This document shows positions 51,097-64,000 of a DNA stretch of 64,000 bases, piece by piece. The stretch covers positions 82,402,658-82,466,657 of the forward strand of contig JAMXBB010000010.1 in NCBI GenBank assembly GCA_024138015.1. The letters are read 5' to 3'. Below the pieces are notes generated by a model. The model was not told where the DNA came from, ran no database searches, and saw only the letters and a program-made list of their open reading frames with translations. The stretch is from Lumnitzera littorea. Lineage: Eukaryota > Streptophyta > Magnoliopsida > Myrtales > Combretaceae. Numbering within the stretch: the stretch's first letter is position 1; every line of letters begins with the position of its first letter. A program made the translations under genes and the position numbers.

Positions 51097-51589
51097 ACAA
51101 ATTCATTGTTTTTTCAATAAATATTATGTAAATGTTTTTTATACTTTTACTTTTTGTTGTTTAGTTAACTTAATATTTGCATAGGCAATTATGTTATCAA
51201 ATAAGCACGCACATCACGAATATGTTATCTATTAGTGTTTTATAAGGTAGATCTTATCAAAGATGTATTCCCTTATTTTATATCTTCCGCTTCCATCCAT
51301 GATCGCGGGGTATATCCAACTCGATTTAGCACTCCGTTTTAAATCAAATGCTAGAGAAAGGGTTTGAACACGAGCATTAAAAAAGAAAACTAAAAGCACG
51401 ATTCACTGTAGAAGCGAACATCATACTGCCCTAGTTCCCATATTAGTTCTGCACTTGCAAAAGAGCCAAACCAACAAGCCGGCACTTCCAAAAACCATCC
51501 TTAAACCCTTCAACAAGATCCCACTTCCGACGTAAATTTCCTATCTCCATTCAAACCCCATAATAAAGGGGAGGAAAAACACAAGTACC
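51097..51589. other. Upstream region of the THADA-like gene
   Basis: Shifts from AT-rich to more balanced sequence about 300 bp before the start codon. No clear TATA box near a plausible start. The leader is A/C-rich. Promoter elements could not be named. Confidence 0.4.
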
Positions 51590-54500
51590 ATGTCTGCAAA
51601 ATGGCGTGCTCTTCAACACCGCCACCGTTACACATACAATGCTGTGGTCTTCCCACAACCCTACACTGATTCCTTACAAAACGTAAATTTCCCAAATGGG
51701 TCTTTCTTTTCAGAACTAAAGGAGTTAACTTTACTCAATTCCATATATGCCCAAGTCAACCATGTCAAAAAGGTAGCATCTTCCTTTACTGAAACTTTAT
51801 TGAATCAAAATGATGAAGAAATGGTATCTAAAGTAGTGAAATTGTATCTAGAGGTTATGTTTTTTGAGAATTCGTTGCCTTTGCATAGAACCTTACTTTC
51901 TGCTTTAGCAAAAGTAAGGAAATACCAAGGTTTAGTTAGGGAATGTTTTCGAGGCTTATGTGAGGAGTACGCGGGGCATCGGAATCCCGTTAAGCGGTTT
52001 TGTGTATCACGTGCCATGTTGTCGATAATGGGTATGCCTAAGTTGGGGTATTTAGTGGATATTGTTGAGGATTGTGCTGTTTTGGTTTGTTGGGATACAG
52101 TTGATGGGTTAAATGGAGTGATTTTAGAGACTAAAGGGTGGGCTAGACCGTCTCCATTGGTTATGGAGCAATGTCAAGAGGCCTTGTCGTGTTTATATTA
52201 CTTGCTTCAACGGTTTCCATCCAAGTTTAAGAATGTGGATGGTGGAAATGCAATGGAGATGGTTTTCACAGTGGTTTTGAGTGTATTGGTGATGCCATCT
52301 TTTTCGCGAGATTGTTATGTGGCGGCCGGAGTAAGTTTTTGTGCGGCATTGCAGGTGTGTCTAAGTCCTCAGGAACTTGGTTGGTCTATCATTGAAGGAA
52401 TTTTTGGTTATCGAAGTAATTGTAGTTCCGATACTGGTTGTGAAAGTAAATTGGGGGAGCTTATTTCAAAGGTTCCGTTTAAAGGGGATTTATACAATGA
52501 AATTCAGAATTTTTCTTTGCTGAGTAGACTTTGCTTGATTAGGGGGATTCTTACTGTGGTTTCAAGGACTGTCCTTAACATGCCATTTGTCAAAGCAAAT
52601 GAAAATTCACAGGATCCTGATTGCTATGGTCTTGTGAACAAATCAGTTAAGACAATACTCTATGATGGAATTTTGCCTGAACTTTGTAACTATTGTGAGA
52701 ATCCCAGCGATAGCCATTTCAACTTCCACGCCTTAACTGTTATGCAAATTTGTTTACAACAGATTAAGACGTCAATGTTGGGTAATGTTGATCCATTACC
52801 AGAAGATTATGAACCTATCCAGGAGGAAACTGGGAGTCGGATACTGAGAATAATCTGGAATAATTTGGAAGATCCACTTAGTCAAACTGTCAAACAAGTC
52901 CATCTTATTTTTGATCTCTTCTTAGACATTCAATCAACCCTTCAGTGGGAGGAGGGTGGTGGCAAAATAAAGCTTTTCTTGAGAAAGATTGCTTTAGACC
53001 TTTTGCGGATGGGACCGCGTTGTAAGGGAAGATATGTGCCTTTGGCTGCTTTGACTAGAAGGCTGGGGGCAAAATGTATGTTAAATATGAACCCTGATCT
53101 CATATTTGAGACTGCAACAGCATATCTTGACGATGATGTTTGCTCTGCAGCAACATCATTTTTGAAGTGCTTCCTGGAGAATCTTCGTAATGAGTGTTGG
53201 ACAGACGATGGAGTTGAGAGAGGTTATGCTACTTATAGGGCCCACTGCCTTGCCCCCTTTCTGCATGGTCTTGCATCTGGGATATCCAAGCTCCGAACGA
53301 ATTTAAACACATATGCTTTGCCAGTTTTACTTGAAGTCGATGTTGAGAGTATATTTTCCATGCTTGCTTTCATATCAGTTTTTCCTAGTGGTGATGATAG
53401 TATGGTGTTGTATTCGGAGATTAATGGTACATGTGTGGAGTTGAGCACTGAGCAAAATGTTTCTATTCTTGTATCTTTGCTCAAGGTATCTCGTATTGTT
53501 GCTTTGCTTGAAGGGGACATTGATTGGTTTGAGAAATATGTAGTCCCTAAAAAAGAGGACAGGCTCAAAGAAGAATGTGTTAGCTGCTATGCACTAATCC
53601 ACATCAAAGGAATAAAGATGAAAGTACCTGTTGAGTGGCTCGCACTAGCATTGACACATGCTGATGAATCTCTGCGTGTAGAAGCTGCAGAGTTTCTTTT
53701 GCTTAACCCCAAGACAGCTTCTCTTCCTTCTCATTTAGAACTTTCATTGATGAAAGAAGCTATTCCACTGAATATGAGGAGTTGTTCCACTGCTTTTCAG
53801 ATGAAGTGGGGAAGCTTGTTTCGAAAGTTTTTCAACAGGGTTCGTACAGCTCTTGAGAAGCAGTTTAAGCAGCATTCATGGATGCCCTTTGCCACACAAA
53901 ATGGCAGCGAAAGGTGTCTTCAGAATGAAATTGAAAATGAAACTGGCAGAGCAGATGCTCTTTTTGATTTTATTCAATGGATGAGTAGCTTTCTGTTCTT
54001 GTCATGCTATCCATCTGCACCATATAAGAGGAAAATAATGGCAATGGAGCTGTTATTGATAATGATTGATGTTTGGCCTATAAATTCTGCTTCTCGGGGC
54101 AAGACAGATTCTTCCTCTTCAGAGTGTTGCATTCACCCTTATAGTAAAGGAATCACTTCTCCTGATTCAACTTTCTTGTTAGTTGGGTCAATAATTGACA
54201 GTTGGGATCGGCTGAGGGAGAGTTCTTTCCGCATATTGCTACATTTTCCCACTCCACTTCCTGGCTTGTCACATGAAGATAGGGTTGCAAGAACAATAGA
54301 ATGGGCTAAGAGGTTAGTTTGTAGTCCACGTGTAAGGGAGAGTGATGCTGGAGCCTTGGCATTGAGACTTATATTCAGGAAGTATGTAGTGGAGCTTGGG
54401 TGGATGGTTGGAGCATCAGTCAATGTTGTTTGTCAATCATGTTATCCAATAAATAATGGCAATCATAAGATCTTGTCGAGGCATCCTGTTGCAAATTATA

Positions 54501-57213
54501 TAAGATCACTCATTGATTGGTTGGATGTTGTTGTAGGGGAAGGGGAGAAGGATCTTGCTGCAGCATGTAGTAACAGCTTTGTTCATGGTTTATTGCTTGC
54601 TTTACGGTATACATTTGAAGAATTGGATTGGAATTCCATTGCATTCTCATCTAGTATTCCAGAGATGAGAAATGCATTGGAGAAACTCTTTGAACTTGTT
54701 TTAAGAATTACCTCTCTGGCACTTTGGGTGGTATCAGCAGATGCATGGTATCTTCCTGAAGACATGGATGAGATTGTTGACGATGATAGTTTCATGTTAG
54801 GTGTCGAAGATGAGATGTGTGACACAACAAATGATGCAGAGTATAACCAAAGTTCAAAGGCTGGTCGTGATATTAAAACATCTGAACAAATTGTAATGGT
54901 TGGTTGCTGGCTTGCTATGAAAGAGGTGATCGAATCTCTTCCTCTATTGCTTGTTCTTTTTTGTTGATGCTTAATATGAAGTTGCTTCCTTTTCCTATGT
55001 AGTTTCTCCATTAATTATCTCGAAAAGTTTGGTCTCACAGTTCAGTTGTTTATCTATGTTGAACTTTGACCTAATATTTTTGCTTGCATTTTTTTTGGGC
55101 TTATAGTGATTCGAATGCTTTTAAGCATGTGCTCTTTGCATTTCAGGTGAGTCTTTTGCTGGGTACCATTATCAGGAAAGTTCCCTTGCTCAGTGTCTCC
55201 TTTTCAAACTCTGCGGATGCTAAGGATGATGTTTCCATGGTGAGCAACAGTGATGCAGTACTCAATCTGAAGCAACTCGAAGCTATGGGAAACCACTTTT
55301 TGGAAGTCCTCCTGAAAATGAAGCATAATGGTGCCATTGATAAGACAAGGGCTGGATTCACAGCCCTTTGCAATCGTTTGCTCTGTTCCAATGATCCGAG
55401 GTATCCATGGGCCTCCTTTTGTATCACTATTAGTAATTTTCTTGTGCTTTATTCAAATAGAACATTTCAGCATAATTGAATCTTCCATTGTTTTACTCAA
55501 ATCATACTTTGTTATTACCATATGTTTGCACTGAACATAAGTAGGATAAAATGTCTGATGAGAAATGCTGTGTAGGTTTTTTCCAGCGGTTACTTGATAT
55601 AGAATTAAGGGTTTTATGTCCTACTGCAACATTATTGTTTATCAGTCGCAAGAATGAAAAGTGGATTTTTCAAATTCTAATGTTAGTTTTGCAAGAGCTG
55701 AGCTTTGTGTGATTAATATTTCAGTTAGTCTTGCCTTTAGTTTCTTCAATCTTTTCTGGTGTAAATGTAGTAAATGCATGGGTGCAAGTATCTGCTAGAA
55801 GCTTGTTCAAGCATTATTAGATTCATTTGCCCAAAAGCTGCTTTTGATTCTGTGTGAGTTCTTCAACTGAAGTGGAAGTATTATTCATGTTTTTGATAAA
55901 TATTTATTTATTTAATTTTTTTCCATGTTGTTAGGTGACTGTTTGAGGCCAATATTTCTTTTCACTGTATGATAAAGCAGTACACTTTTGCATTCATTCA
56001 TTACACTGATCAATTGCTTGTAAAAACACTGTTTTGGAAACTGGGTCAAACTTCAATGATATTCTAAGATTGTAATTGTTTCTTCAGACTCTGTAAATTA
56101 ACAGAAACATGGATGGAACAACTTATGGAGAGAATGGTGGCAAAAGGACAAGTTGTTGATGATGTATTGAGGAGAAGTGCTGGCATACCAGCAGCATTTA
56201 TAGCTCTTTTCCTCGCAGAGCCACAAGGAGTGCCAAAGAAACTTCTTGCACGTGCCTTACGTTGGCTCATAGATGTTGCTAGCACAACTCTAAAGAATTT
56301 AGGCACCACCTCATCATCGATCTCAACAATAAATTTGGAACAAGTGGCTGATTCTGTATCTAACCTGGATCAGAATAAAAGTGGGAATAGTTCTAAGATC
56401 CGAGATGAAGGGGTTATTCCAACAGTACATGCATTCAATGTTCTAAGAACAGCATTTAATGACACCAACCTCGCCACTGATACATCTGGTTTTTCTGCAG
56501 AGGCCTTGATGGTTTCAATCTGTGCCTTTTCTTCTCCATATTGGGAGGTGAGAAATAGTGCCTGTTTAGCATTCACTGCACTAGTGCGCAGAATGATTGG
56601 ATTCCTTAATGTGCACAAGCGAGAATCTGCAAGACGTGCTATAACTGGCCTCGAATTTTTTCACAGGTACTTATTTGACTTTATTCTTAGCATTGTACAT
56701 TTGTTCTGTTATTTGGATTCTTATTATTTCTAAAGTTCTTTTCTAGTGAAGACAGCAGATTGCCATTGAATGAAATAACACCCTTTTTCATGTAGGAAGG
56801 CTACAAACATAACCTTTTTAGCTTTCGAAAGGATGCTCTGTTGCTAGTTTGTGTATATCCAAGTCTTTTTAGTTTTGTGTCTCATGTTTAGCTTATAGCA
56901 TAAACTGATTGCAAAATTCTTTCCTCCCATAAATGAAGTTCTGTTCATACCAGACCTTTTTAAACAATCAAAGCGGAAACAAAAATCTTCTTTCTGCAAA
57001 ATAGTAGCAGAGTGGTTACTCATTATTGTTCCATTACTAATGAAGCTCTTGATCCTATGGGGAATTTCATGGGGTTATGGAGGATTCACTTAATAAAGCA
57101 GAATACGAAGCAAGTCCAACATTCATGGACTGGAAAAACAATGTTTTTCAAGGCTTTGAAGCTTGACATATGTTGGTCTGCCATATGTAGAACATATGCC
57201 ATGTACTCACCAA

Positions 57214-57259
<46 letters not shown>

Positions 57260-59691
57260 CGTGTGATTCTTTATGCCTCAGGTACCCCTCATTGCATTCA
57301 TTTCTGTTCAATGAACTCAAAGTTGCAATGGAGTCACCTAGTGATGAACCCTCCAGACGTTCTGAAAGGAACATAGGGAAAGCTGTGCACCCAAGCTTGT
57401 GTCCTGTGCTGATCCTTCTATCTAGGCTCAAACCTTCAACAATTGCTAGTGAGGTTGGGGATGAGTTGGATCCCTTCCTGTTTATGCCACTCATTCAGAG
57501 ATGCTCAACTCAGTGCAATATGAAAATCCGCATTCTTGCATCCAGAGCTTTAACGGGCTTGGTGTCTAATGAGAAGTTACCAACAGTTCTCATCGATATG
57601 GCAACGGAGTTGCATTCTGCTTTGTCCATCTTCTTAAGCCCTGAGAATGGGAACAACCATGCCACTTTCAATTCAATTCATGGAATGCTATTACAGATAA
57701 ATAGTCTTCTCGATACGAATTGTAGAAATTTAGCAGATCCATCCAAGAAAAATCAAATACTTAATGACTTGATTAAAGTTATTGAGAAATCTTCATGGAT
57801 AGGAAGCCCTAAACAATGCCCCTGCCCGGTTCTCAACACTTCTTTCTTGCAGATGCTGGATCACATGCACTGTATTGCACGGACATGCAATTCAAGCAAT
57901 AATTCTACAGCCATTCAGAACTTGCTTCTAAAGCTGACAACTGACTGCTTGGATCTTGAGGTCTGTTGTGGGCTCCCATACTATGATCCCACTACTTCTG
58001 AGCTCCGTGAACAAGCAACAGCTTCATATTTCAGTTGCTTTTTCCAAACATCAACTGATACCCCTGAAGAAAATCTTCAATTGGCATGGAAAGGTAATGC
58101 AAGTTGTTTAAACTTGTCATTCCTTGGAGTAGAGAGAGTGGATGGAAAACTGCAGGAAAGGTTGATCCAGTCCTTGGCAGATTCATCATATGAAGTTCGA
58201 CTGGTGACATTGAAATGGTTATTTAAGTTCCTCAAAACAATGGAATCAAGAAATGATGGACATGATTTTTCAAGTGGTGAGATGACAGCAACTCAACATT
58301 GGGCAGAAGCTAATCTCCAGAGTACAATGATTGATCATTTATATGTGGAGAGATACCACAAATGCACATACTACATCCTGAGGATTTTCTTCACATGGAA
58401 TGCCCTGCACTATAAGAAAGTGGATGGCAAAAGCTGTAACATGGTCCATTTTGTCGGTCTAATGGACTATGAATCCCTCTTAGACCTTTGGAATAAATTA
58501 GTTTCCTTGTATGAAGTTGTGAAACATACAAAAAGTCGTGAAATGCTCATCTGCTGCCTGGGCATATGTGTAAAGCGGCTTGCAAGCTTATTCACCAGTT
58601 CTGCCCTTGAAAGTGTCGGGAAGACAATCAACATTGACGATAGACTGCATCAATTTGGAATCCTCAGACGAATATATGAATGCATTTGTTGGTTTGTACA
58701 ACTAATAAAACAGCACAGCGCTTCATCTGAGCCATTAAACATGCGGAAGGCTGCTACAGAAGCCCTGATAGCTTCAGGTATGCTGGTACAAGCTGAGCTG
58801 ATGGGTTCTTCTGTGTCTAGCAATAAAATCCCCTCTGGTTGTTCATCACTAGAATTTGATCCAAAGGAGTCTATTAATTTGTATGCACATCAAATATTGA
58901 GTACCTGGTTGACGTGCATCAGACTGCTTGAGGATGAGGATGATGAAATAAGACACAGACTTGCTAGGGATGTCCAGAAGTGTTTTGCTTCCAGGACACC
59001 TCTAAATAGATATACGGGTGGATGTGTTCCTACCCAGGTGGAAAAAGTGATTGAACTGAGCTTTGGGTATCTGTCTTCTGTATTTGGTCATTGGCTTGAA
59101 TATTTCAATTATGTTTGTCAATTGGTGCATGATTTGGCTACTTATGACATATCTGAGGGTGATTTGGTCAGACGTGTCTTCGAGAAAGAAATCGACAACC
59201 ATCATGAAGAAAAACTGTTGATTTGTCAAATTTGCTGCTTCTATATGGAGAAACTGTCCATTTCAAACTCCTGGAGCCTGTCTGACGAAAACATCTGGGA
59301 TTATGTGCATGCTTGGAGAACAAAATACTGGCATCAATTAAGGGAGTTCACCAAGTACCATTCAACAAGAGGGAGTGTTGATTGGATTGGTGGTATAGGT
59401 AACCACAAGGATGCCTTCTTGTCGCTGTATGCCTATCTACTTGGCTTTTACGCGCTCTCCAACAGCCTTCTAACTGATACAACTCGGGATGTTTCCCATC
59501 TAGCAGCCGATGTTGCTGAACTTGGCAAATCCCTTTCCCCGTTCCTAAGGAACCCTCAGATTCTAAACCTGCATATGTTAATTGTCAAATCACATGAAAC
59601 GGCAGGTACCGATATTGATCTCTCAATCCCTGAATTTGGAGCTGATGTCTCCAAATGGGCCAGTTTTGATCCTTATTTTCTTCTCAGATAA
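51590..59691 (+). CDS. THADA: THADA/Trm732 homologue (DUF2428 family), 4 exons, complete
   Basis: Exons are 51590-54925, 55147-55400, 56088-56666 and 57282-59691. Introns are 221, 687 and 615 bp, all GT-AG and phase-consistent. The product has 2192 residues, the expected size for plant THADA. Yeast Trm732 and human THADA partner the Trm7/FTSJ1 methyltransferase for 2'-O-methylation of tRNA position 32; the same role here is inferred. The protein is a long helical-repeat scaffold without catalytic motifs. Family landmarks: a conserved zone from about residue 800 (WMSSFLFLSCYPSAPYKRK), VGSIIDSWDRLRESSFRILL at about 860, CWLAMKEVSLLLG across the exon 1/2 junction (1106-1118), SNDPRLCKLTE across the exon 2/3 junction and RRSAGIPAAF at 1225-1234. 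The C-terminal 800 residues are in exon 4 and stay open. The start is the first ATG of the frame. No break is found, so it is probably functional. Confidence 0.93.
57222..57257. repeat. (TA)n microsatellite in THADA intron 3
   Basis: About 18 TA units ending 24 bp before the intron 3 acceptor (AG at 57280-57281). Such a tract is likely to vary in length. It replaces the usual pyrimidine-rich stretch except for a short TTCTTTATGCCTC. Confidence 0.95.
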
Positions 59692-62434
59692 GATATTGTA
59701 GTTTAGTGTAGACTTTTAGGACAGAGATTTGTACATATACAGCTTGTAGGTGTCAACACATTCCATTGTACTCGATTTTTTGAAGGGACAAGTAATCAAA
59801 TGTAAGGTCCCATAAAGAGTGTTTGTGATGTTGTCTTAATGGTTATTTTATATCATGTTGTAAAAGAGCCCGTGTTATTAGAGGTCAGAAATATTCTCAG
59901 GTGCTGAAAATTTTCGTAGTTTAGGTTGTAACCAGAGGGGGTTTTCTACTTTTCTGCAATGAGTTCCATCAATGTGGAGTAAGCTGGTGATGATTGCAAT
60001 CTTCCAGCGCAGTTTTAATCTGTATGTGAATTTACGCATGGGTGGCCTTCACTTTATTTATTTATTTTGTCTGAATTGGTAAATTTATGAGAATGGCTAA
60101 ATGTATAGAAATGGGGTTGGTTAAAGGTAAGATAAAAATAAGACTAGTGACTTTGATAAGTTTCAATTCATATATTCTTTTTTTTTTTTTTAAAATTCCA
60201 ATTTTATTTAGTAGTTTCATTTATAATTAATAAAGTAGTTACAGAAAATTAATTTATCGAAGTCTCTTCTCCATATAGTATAGCCGTTTAGAAGAGAAAA
60301 ATCGTGGATATATATATATATATAAATTGAAATTCAGAACCATCTCACAAGTGTAATAGTAAATTGCTCGATTGCAAGTCTATAAACCCAAAAAATTATA
60401 GAAATTGTTCGCTTAAAAAGGCACGAAATCATTCCGCACCACAATTCATATCATGGGCTTATTTTTATCCAACATATCATGGGCTTACCTTTAATTTTCA
60501 ATTTACCGAACTAGTTAATAACGTGTCTAAAATATTTTAATAAATATAAATTTCAAAAAAATTATATCCAAATATCACAAACAGTAGTTATTTTATTAAT
60601 ATAGTATTAACGTTACATATAATTTAGATATGTGACATCTATTTTAGTTGGCCATTATTTAGGGCATCTATAATGCTAAAATACCTGTTTAAAATCCTTA
60701 AATAACACATTAACAATTTAAGAAACTCTCATCGTTAAGAAACTCATTACTCAATCAATAATTCCTTTATAGAAGTTCTTTTAATATTTTCTTAAAATTT
60801 TTTATGGGTCTTGCACCATATTTTTAATTATTTTTTATCTTAAAATACACTTGCCGAGCTATTTTTTTCTAAAAAAATCAGGATTTAAAAAAAAAAAAAG
60901 AAATTATGAGATCCTTCATGGACTTGAAGAAACTTTGGCTAATGGTGAAGGACTTGTGCTAAGATCCTTCATGTATAGAAATCTATGTGAAGAAACTAGG
61001 GATGATGATGGCCTTAGAAGATGCAAATCATTGAAAGGATTATATCAATAGGGTCTTTTGGATATAAGTTTCTCAAACTTGTATACACTTAATTGATTTT
61101 ATGGCTCAAGCCGCGACCCTCCAAACTCAGCCTTTCTACTCTTAGGGCCAATCTTGATTAAAACCCATAACATAGCTTATCCATCTACAACAGTCGCTTA
61201 TTGTTGGAAAACTGCGGATAAGACTGAATGACTAAGTCAATAATTATCTCCTATATTTGTAAAACATGTCGGACGTTACAACTCCACCACTTAACACTTA
61301 TGGAAGTAGTTTTTGCCCATTAACTCCCCTCCAACTATCAACTCTATTCCTTTATAAATATAAAACTATCACCTAATAGTAAACTGCTCAATATTTTGCA
61401 TAATTGAAATTAATTTTATCTTCAAGTACTCTTACTCTCCTTATATGCTAATCTCACTTAAGTATTAGAGTAATTATACTAAATAACCTCCTAATGTCCA
61501 TCATTATTCTTTATCTTGCAAGCTTACTGTTACACAAAGTCCAATCTCAACTAAATCTCTACCAACCAATAGCCAAAAACAAGTTGCATTCTCTTATACA
61601 AATCTTCATATTTTCAAAAGTATAGACAGTATAAGGCATAATTTTAATTTTTAAAACATGCATTTAAGGCTCATCGCATAAGGTTGTGTTTCTTGAGATA
61701 TATACATAAGACGTGATTTTTTTCCCCAACTACTATTATGTTAAAATTTTGAGGATTGAGAAAATTGAACTTGTTTCATTCTATTGAGAAACCAATGTTC
61801 ATACTAAAAGTAGTATGAATTGGTTTAAGTATAATTCATGATTTCAATTTTTATGGTATCTATATGAAAATTCATGAAGTATTGTACACTCTTATATTAA
61901 ATTATGCCGTTAGATACAAAATTAATATAGAAAATTCCAAAAAAATATTCTATAAACAAAAGATTTGTGGGTGTATTAAAAATGCATATAAGTAATTGTA
62001 TCTAATAAATAGTTGTTAAAGGTCATTATAACTTAGTTATATTAACAGTAGTCTCCCAATATAATAGATCAGCTTCAATCTCTTCCCTCAAGGTTATAAC
62101 TTGTAGCTGGAAAAAAAACTGTTAATTCATCTTGTAATTTTATCAACTACTATCATGTTGGATTTGGGGTAATTTTGAAAAAGAAAGCTGAGAAAAAATA
62201 AAAATAGAAAAAGAACACTCACTTTTTACAAATTTGAACCCAAGTTAAAATTATCGAAAAAACAGGAAAGCCCATAAGACGAGACTGACTCGAGACCAAG
62301 CTTAGGTTAAAGTTAGGCCCATTAGGGTTCTAGGGTTTGCAAATCATTTAAAAGGCATCCCCGCTCCATCTTCGCTCTCCAGCTTTCTTCTTATTTTGTC
62401 ATCCCTCGCCGTCGGATCAGAACCAGACCCAGCC
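59692..62434. other. THADA 3' region and spacer to RPS9
   Basis: The first roughly 150 bp are the likely THADA 3' UTR. The rest is AT-rich: a T run at about 60178-60191, (TA)n at about 60308-60324 and an A run at about 60888-60899. A GGGCATCTATAATGCTAAA start near 60661 recalls plant MITE ends, but no matching inverted end was found. A 66-codon open frame at 60851-61051 has no known family. Confidence 0.45.
62316..62339 (+). promoter_or_regulatory. Site II and telo-box in the RPS9 promoter
   Basis: GGCCCATT (62316-62323), AGGGTT and AGGGTTTG (62332-62339) stand about 100 bp upstream of the start codon. Paired GGCCCA (site II, bound by TCP factors) and telo-boxes are known to drive plant ribosomal-protein genes in dividing cells. 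Action here is inferred from position. Confidence 0.75.
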
Positions 62435-63898
62435 ATGGTTCACGTCAGTTTCTACCGCAACTGTAAGAGTTCCTTCTCTTTCTTTCTCTCTCTCCCTCCA
62501 CACAACAATTGTTATTATTTTTATACTTATTGATGCTGTTAAGTGTGTTGTGTTAACATCTTGAAGAGCTGAAAAAACAAAACATTGAGTGAAATTGAAG
62601 TTTTTTGTGTGATTTTAGGTTGCAAGTTCCTGTCTTTTGTTTCCCATGTTTTGTTTCGTTATATTGATGAATATGCTTTGTGTTTCGTGATGTAATTTTG
62701 CAGTTTATATAAATGAAAGTGTATATACTCTTCTTTTTTAGTTTTGAGAAATGTATGCTACGATTATTCATAAGTGGATATGATGAATTTAATTTTGTTA
62801 TGAATGCAGTTTGATGATTCAGGGCTAGGGTATGGCAAATTTCTTGTCTAAATTGCGTCTGCTTTAAAAATATGTAAAAATGAATTAATCATATAACATG
62901 TTCAATTTACAAACTTGTTAATCCCGCATTGATGTGTAGTGTCATGTCGTGTCGGTTTGTGATTTTGTCTTGGGTCTACTTTGAGTTAGGATCTGCAAGT
63001 TCTGTAATTTTTAATTAAATAAATTCTCTTTGTTTTATTCTCATGGGAAAAATAACATTTTTAGCTGAAATCCAATCGTGGTGTGTCTCAATGTAAATTG
63101 AGCTCGTGAAGTTTTTTTGTGATAAACTACAAAGAAAAATGTATTTGGTTGTCCCTTCAGTACTGTTATTTTAAAGAGTCCATTGTGGATCTAGATGGGA
63201 AGACTTTCAAGAAGCCCCGCCGTCCATACGAGAAGGAGCGTCTTGATGCTGAGCTAAAGCTTGTTGGAGAGTATGGGCTGCGGTGCAAAAGAGAGTTGTG
63301 GAGAGTTCAATATTACTTGAGCAGAATCCGTAACAATGCTAGAATGCTTCTCACTCTCGATGAGAAGAACCCACGGAGGATTTTTGAGGGTGAAGCCCTT
63401 CTTCGTAGGATGAACAGGTATGGGCTTTTGGATGAGAGCCAGAACAAGCTCGATTATGTCCTGGCATTGACCTTGGAGAACTTCCTTGAGCGTCGGCTCC
63501 AGACACTTGTCTTCAAGTCTGGGATGGCAAAGTCCATCCACCATGCTCGAGTTCTCATTAGGCAGAGGCATATCAGGTATTAGTCTATGTTGAATATTTG
63601 TCACCAAGCTCGAGTTCACTTTCTGTTCTTTTCATGATCAAGTTCTGTTTTAAAGATGTATGTTGAATTGATCTTATTGTTTTCTTCTCAATGGAAATGG
63701 TTTTATGCTGTTAGGGTTGGGAGGCAGGTTGTGAACATCCCTTCTTTTCTGGTGAGGGTCGACTCTCAAAAGCATATCGATTTCTCCCTCACGAGTCCCT
63801 TTGGTGGTGGTCGTCCTGGTAGAGTGAAGAGAAAGAACCAAAGGGCTGCTGCAAAGAAGGCAGCTGGTGGAGATGGAGACGAGGAGGATGAAGATTAA
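62435..63898 (+). CDS. RPS9: 40S ribosomal protein S9 (uS4), 3 exons, complete
   Basis: Component of the small cytosolic subunit near the decoding side, needed for 18S rRNA folding. Exons are 62435-62462, 63195-63576 and 63715-63898. Introns are 732 and 138 bp, both GT-AG. The joined frame is 594 nt, 197 residues, the normal plant length. The first exon encodes only MVHVSFYRN plus one base, a layout common in plant S9 genes. Next come GKTFKKPRRPYEKERLDAEL, GLRCKRELWRVQY, the S4 RNA-binding domain (about residues 105-170; ERRLQTLVFKSGMAKSIHHA, RQRHIRVGRQVV), and a basic then acidic tail ending GDGDEEDED. YYLSRIRNNARMLL carries two residues (Y and N) where Ala is more usual; both look tolerable. 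An upstream ATG at 63119 lies in intron 1 and is not the start. Confidence 0.97.
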
Positions 63899-64000
63899 AC
63901 TTTAGGCTAGCACCGGTAATATTATTGTGATGTACGACTTTGCCTTGGGAGCTTTCTCTTCTTCCAGTTGTTTTTTTTTGTCGTTAAATTTTTCCTTTTC

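Noticed and set aside
54583..55011. Long antisense open frame opposite THADA exon 1
   Set aside because: A shadow of the coding strand; composition and lack of family match argue against a gene.
57012..57281. Open frames running through the (TA)n tract into THADA exon 4
   Set aside because: This is intron 3; the tract translates as Tyr-Ile repeats and the acceptor AG at 57280-57281 restores THADA similarity.
60661..61070. MITE with GGGCATCTATAATG start
   Set aside because: No inverted counterpart or flanking duplication could be found.
63119..63194. In-frame upstream ATG extending RPS9 exon 2
   Set aside because: The residues before GKTFKK do not match S9. The conserved N-terminus MVHVSFYRN is at 62435 and joins through a GT-AG intron.
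1..64000. CRISPR arrays, operons, tRNA or rRNA genes
   Set aside because: This is plant nuclear DNA with spliced genes; the tandem repeats lack unique spacers, and no convincing tRNA or rRNA sequence was seen by eye.

Overview
The window is nuclear DNA of a flowering plant, probably a eudicot. It has three spliced housekeeping genes with plant-type promoters, separated by long AT-rich tracts of decayed retrotransposons in several lineages. The species cannot be named from the sequence alone. All three host genes lie on the + strand: RPL34 (60S protein eL34, 4 exons, 9010-10623), a THADA/Trm732-type tRNA 2'-O-methylation cofactor (4 exons, 51590-59691, 2192 codons) and RPS9 (40S protein uS4, 3 exons, 62435-63898). 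Every exon junction was placed by hand using GT-AG borders, reading phase and family similarity. All three models are complete, and the reading frames close without any repair.

Left flank (1-9000): this is non-coding repeat DNA. It holds a 3-kb LTR-like unit (485-3445), a degenerate AAGCCTCAAG-rich tract, a clean array of twelve 40-bp repeats (5954-6432), and a 1-kb foldback with arms of about 360 bp just upstream of RPL34. The RPL34 promoter follows, with telo-box motifs, a TATA box and a pyrimidine tract.

Middle (12.5-51.1 kb): this is a retrotransposon graveyard. (a) A + strand Tat-lineage Ty3/gypsy remnant (12602-19840) carries pol, an antisense additional ORF that appears to contain introns, and a 3' LTR. 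(b) Next come AT-rich tandem repeats and a possible Helitron edge. (c) A - strand L1-type LINE (23380-28960) is split by a 1.3-kb insertion. (d) A hAT-like MITE with a near-perfect 8-bp duplication sits at 29343-29736. (e) A - strand nest runs from 30398 to 51096. Two copies of one LTR family, one of them beside a TGGCGCC primer-binding site, enclose two decayed gypsy elements, B and C. B is split by a 3584-bp LTR-like insertion with a GTAAG target duplication. C is split by a solo LTR of the same Tat family seen at 19364-19840. The upstream LTR of the nest is itself split by a 3'-truncated Ty1/copia element. All retroelement reading frames have stops, frameshifts or lost catalytic residues, so none looks autonomous.

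Right flank (51.1-64 kb): THADA, then a repeat-poor AT-rich spacer, then RPS9 with a site II/telo-box promoter. RPL34 and RPS9 serve the ribosome and THADA serves tRNA anticodon-loop modification. All act in translation, but nothing shows that they are co-regulated beyond the shared ribosomal-protein promoter motifs. I found no convincing sign of an undescribed functional system. The most interesting signals are structural: the antisense ORF, the foldback, the 40-bp array and the datable nesting.
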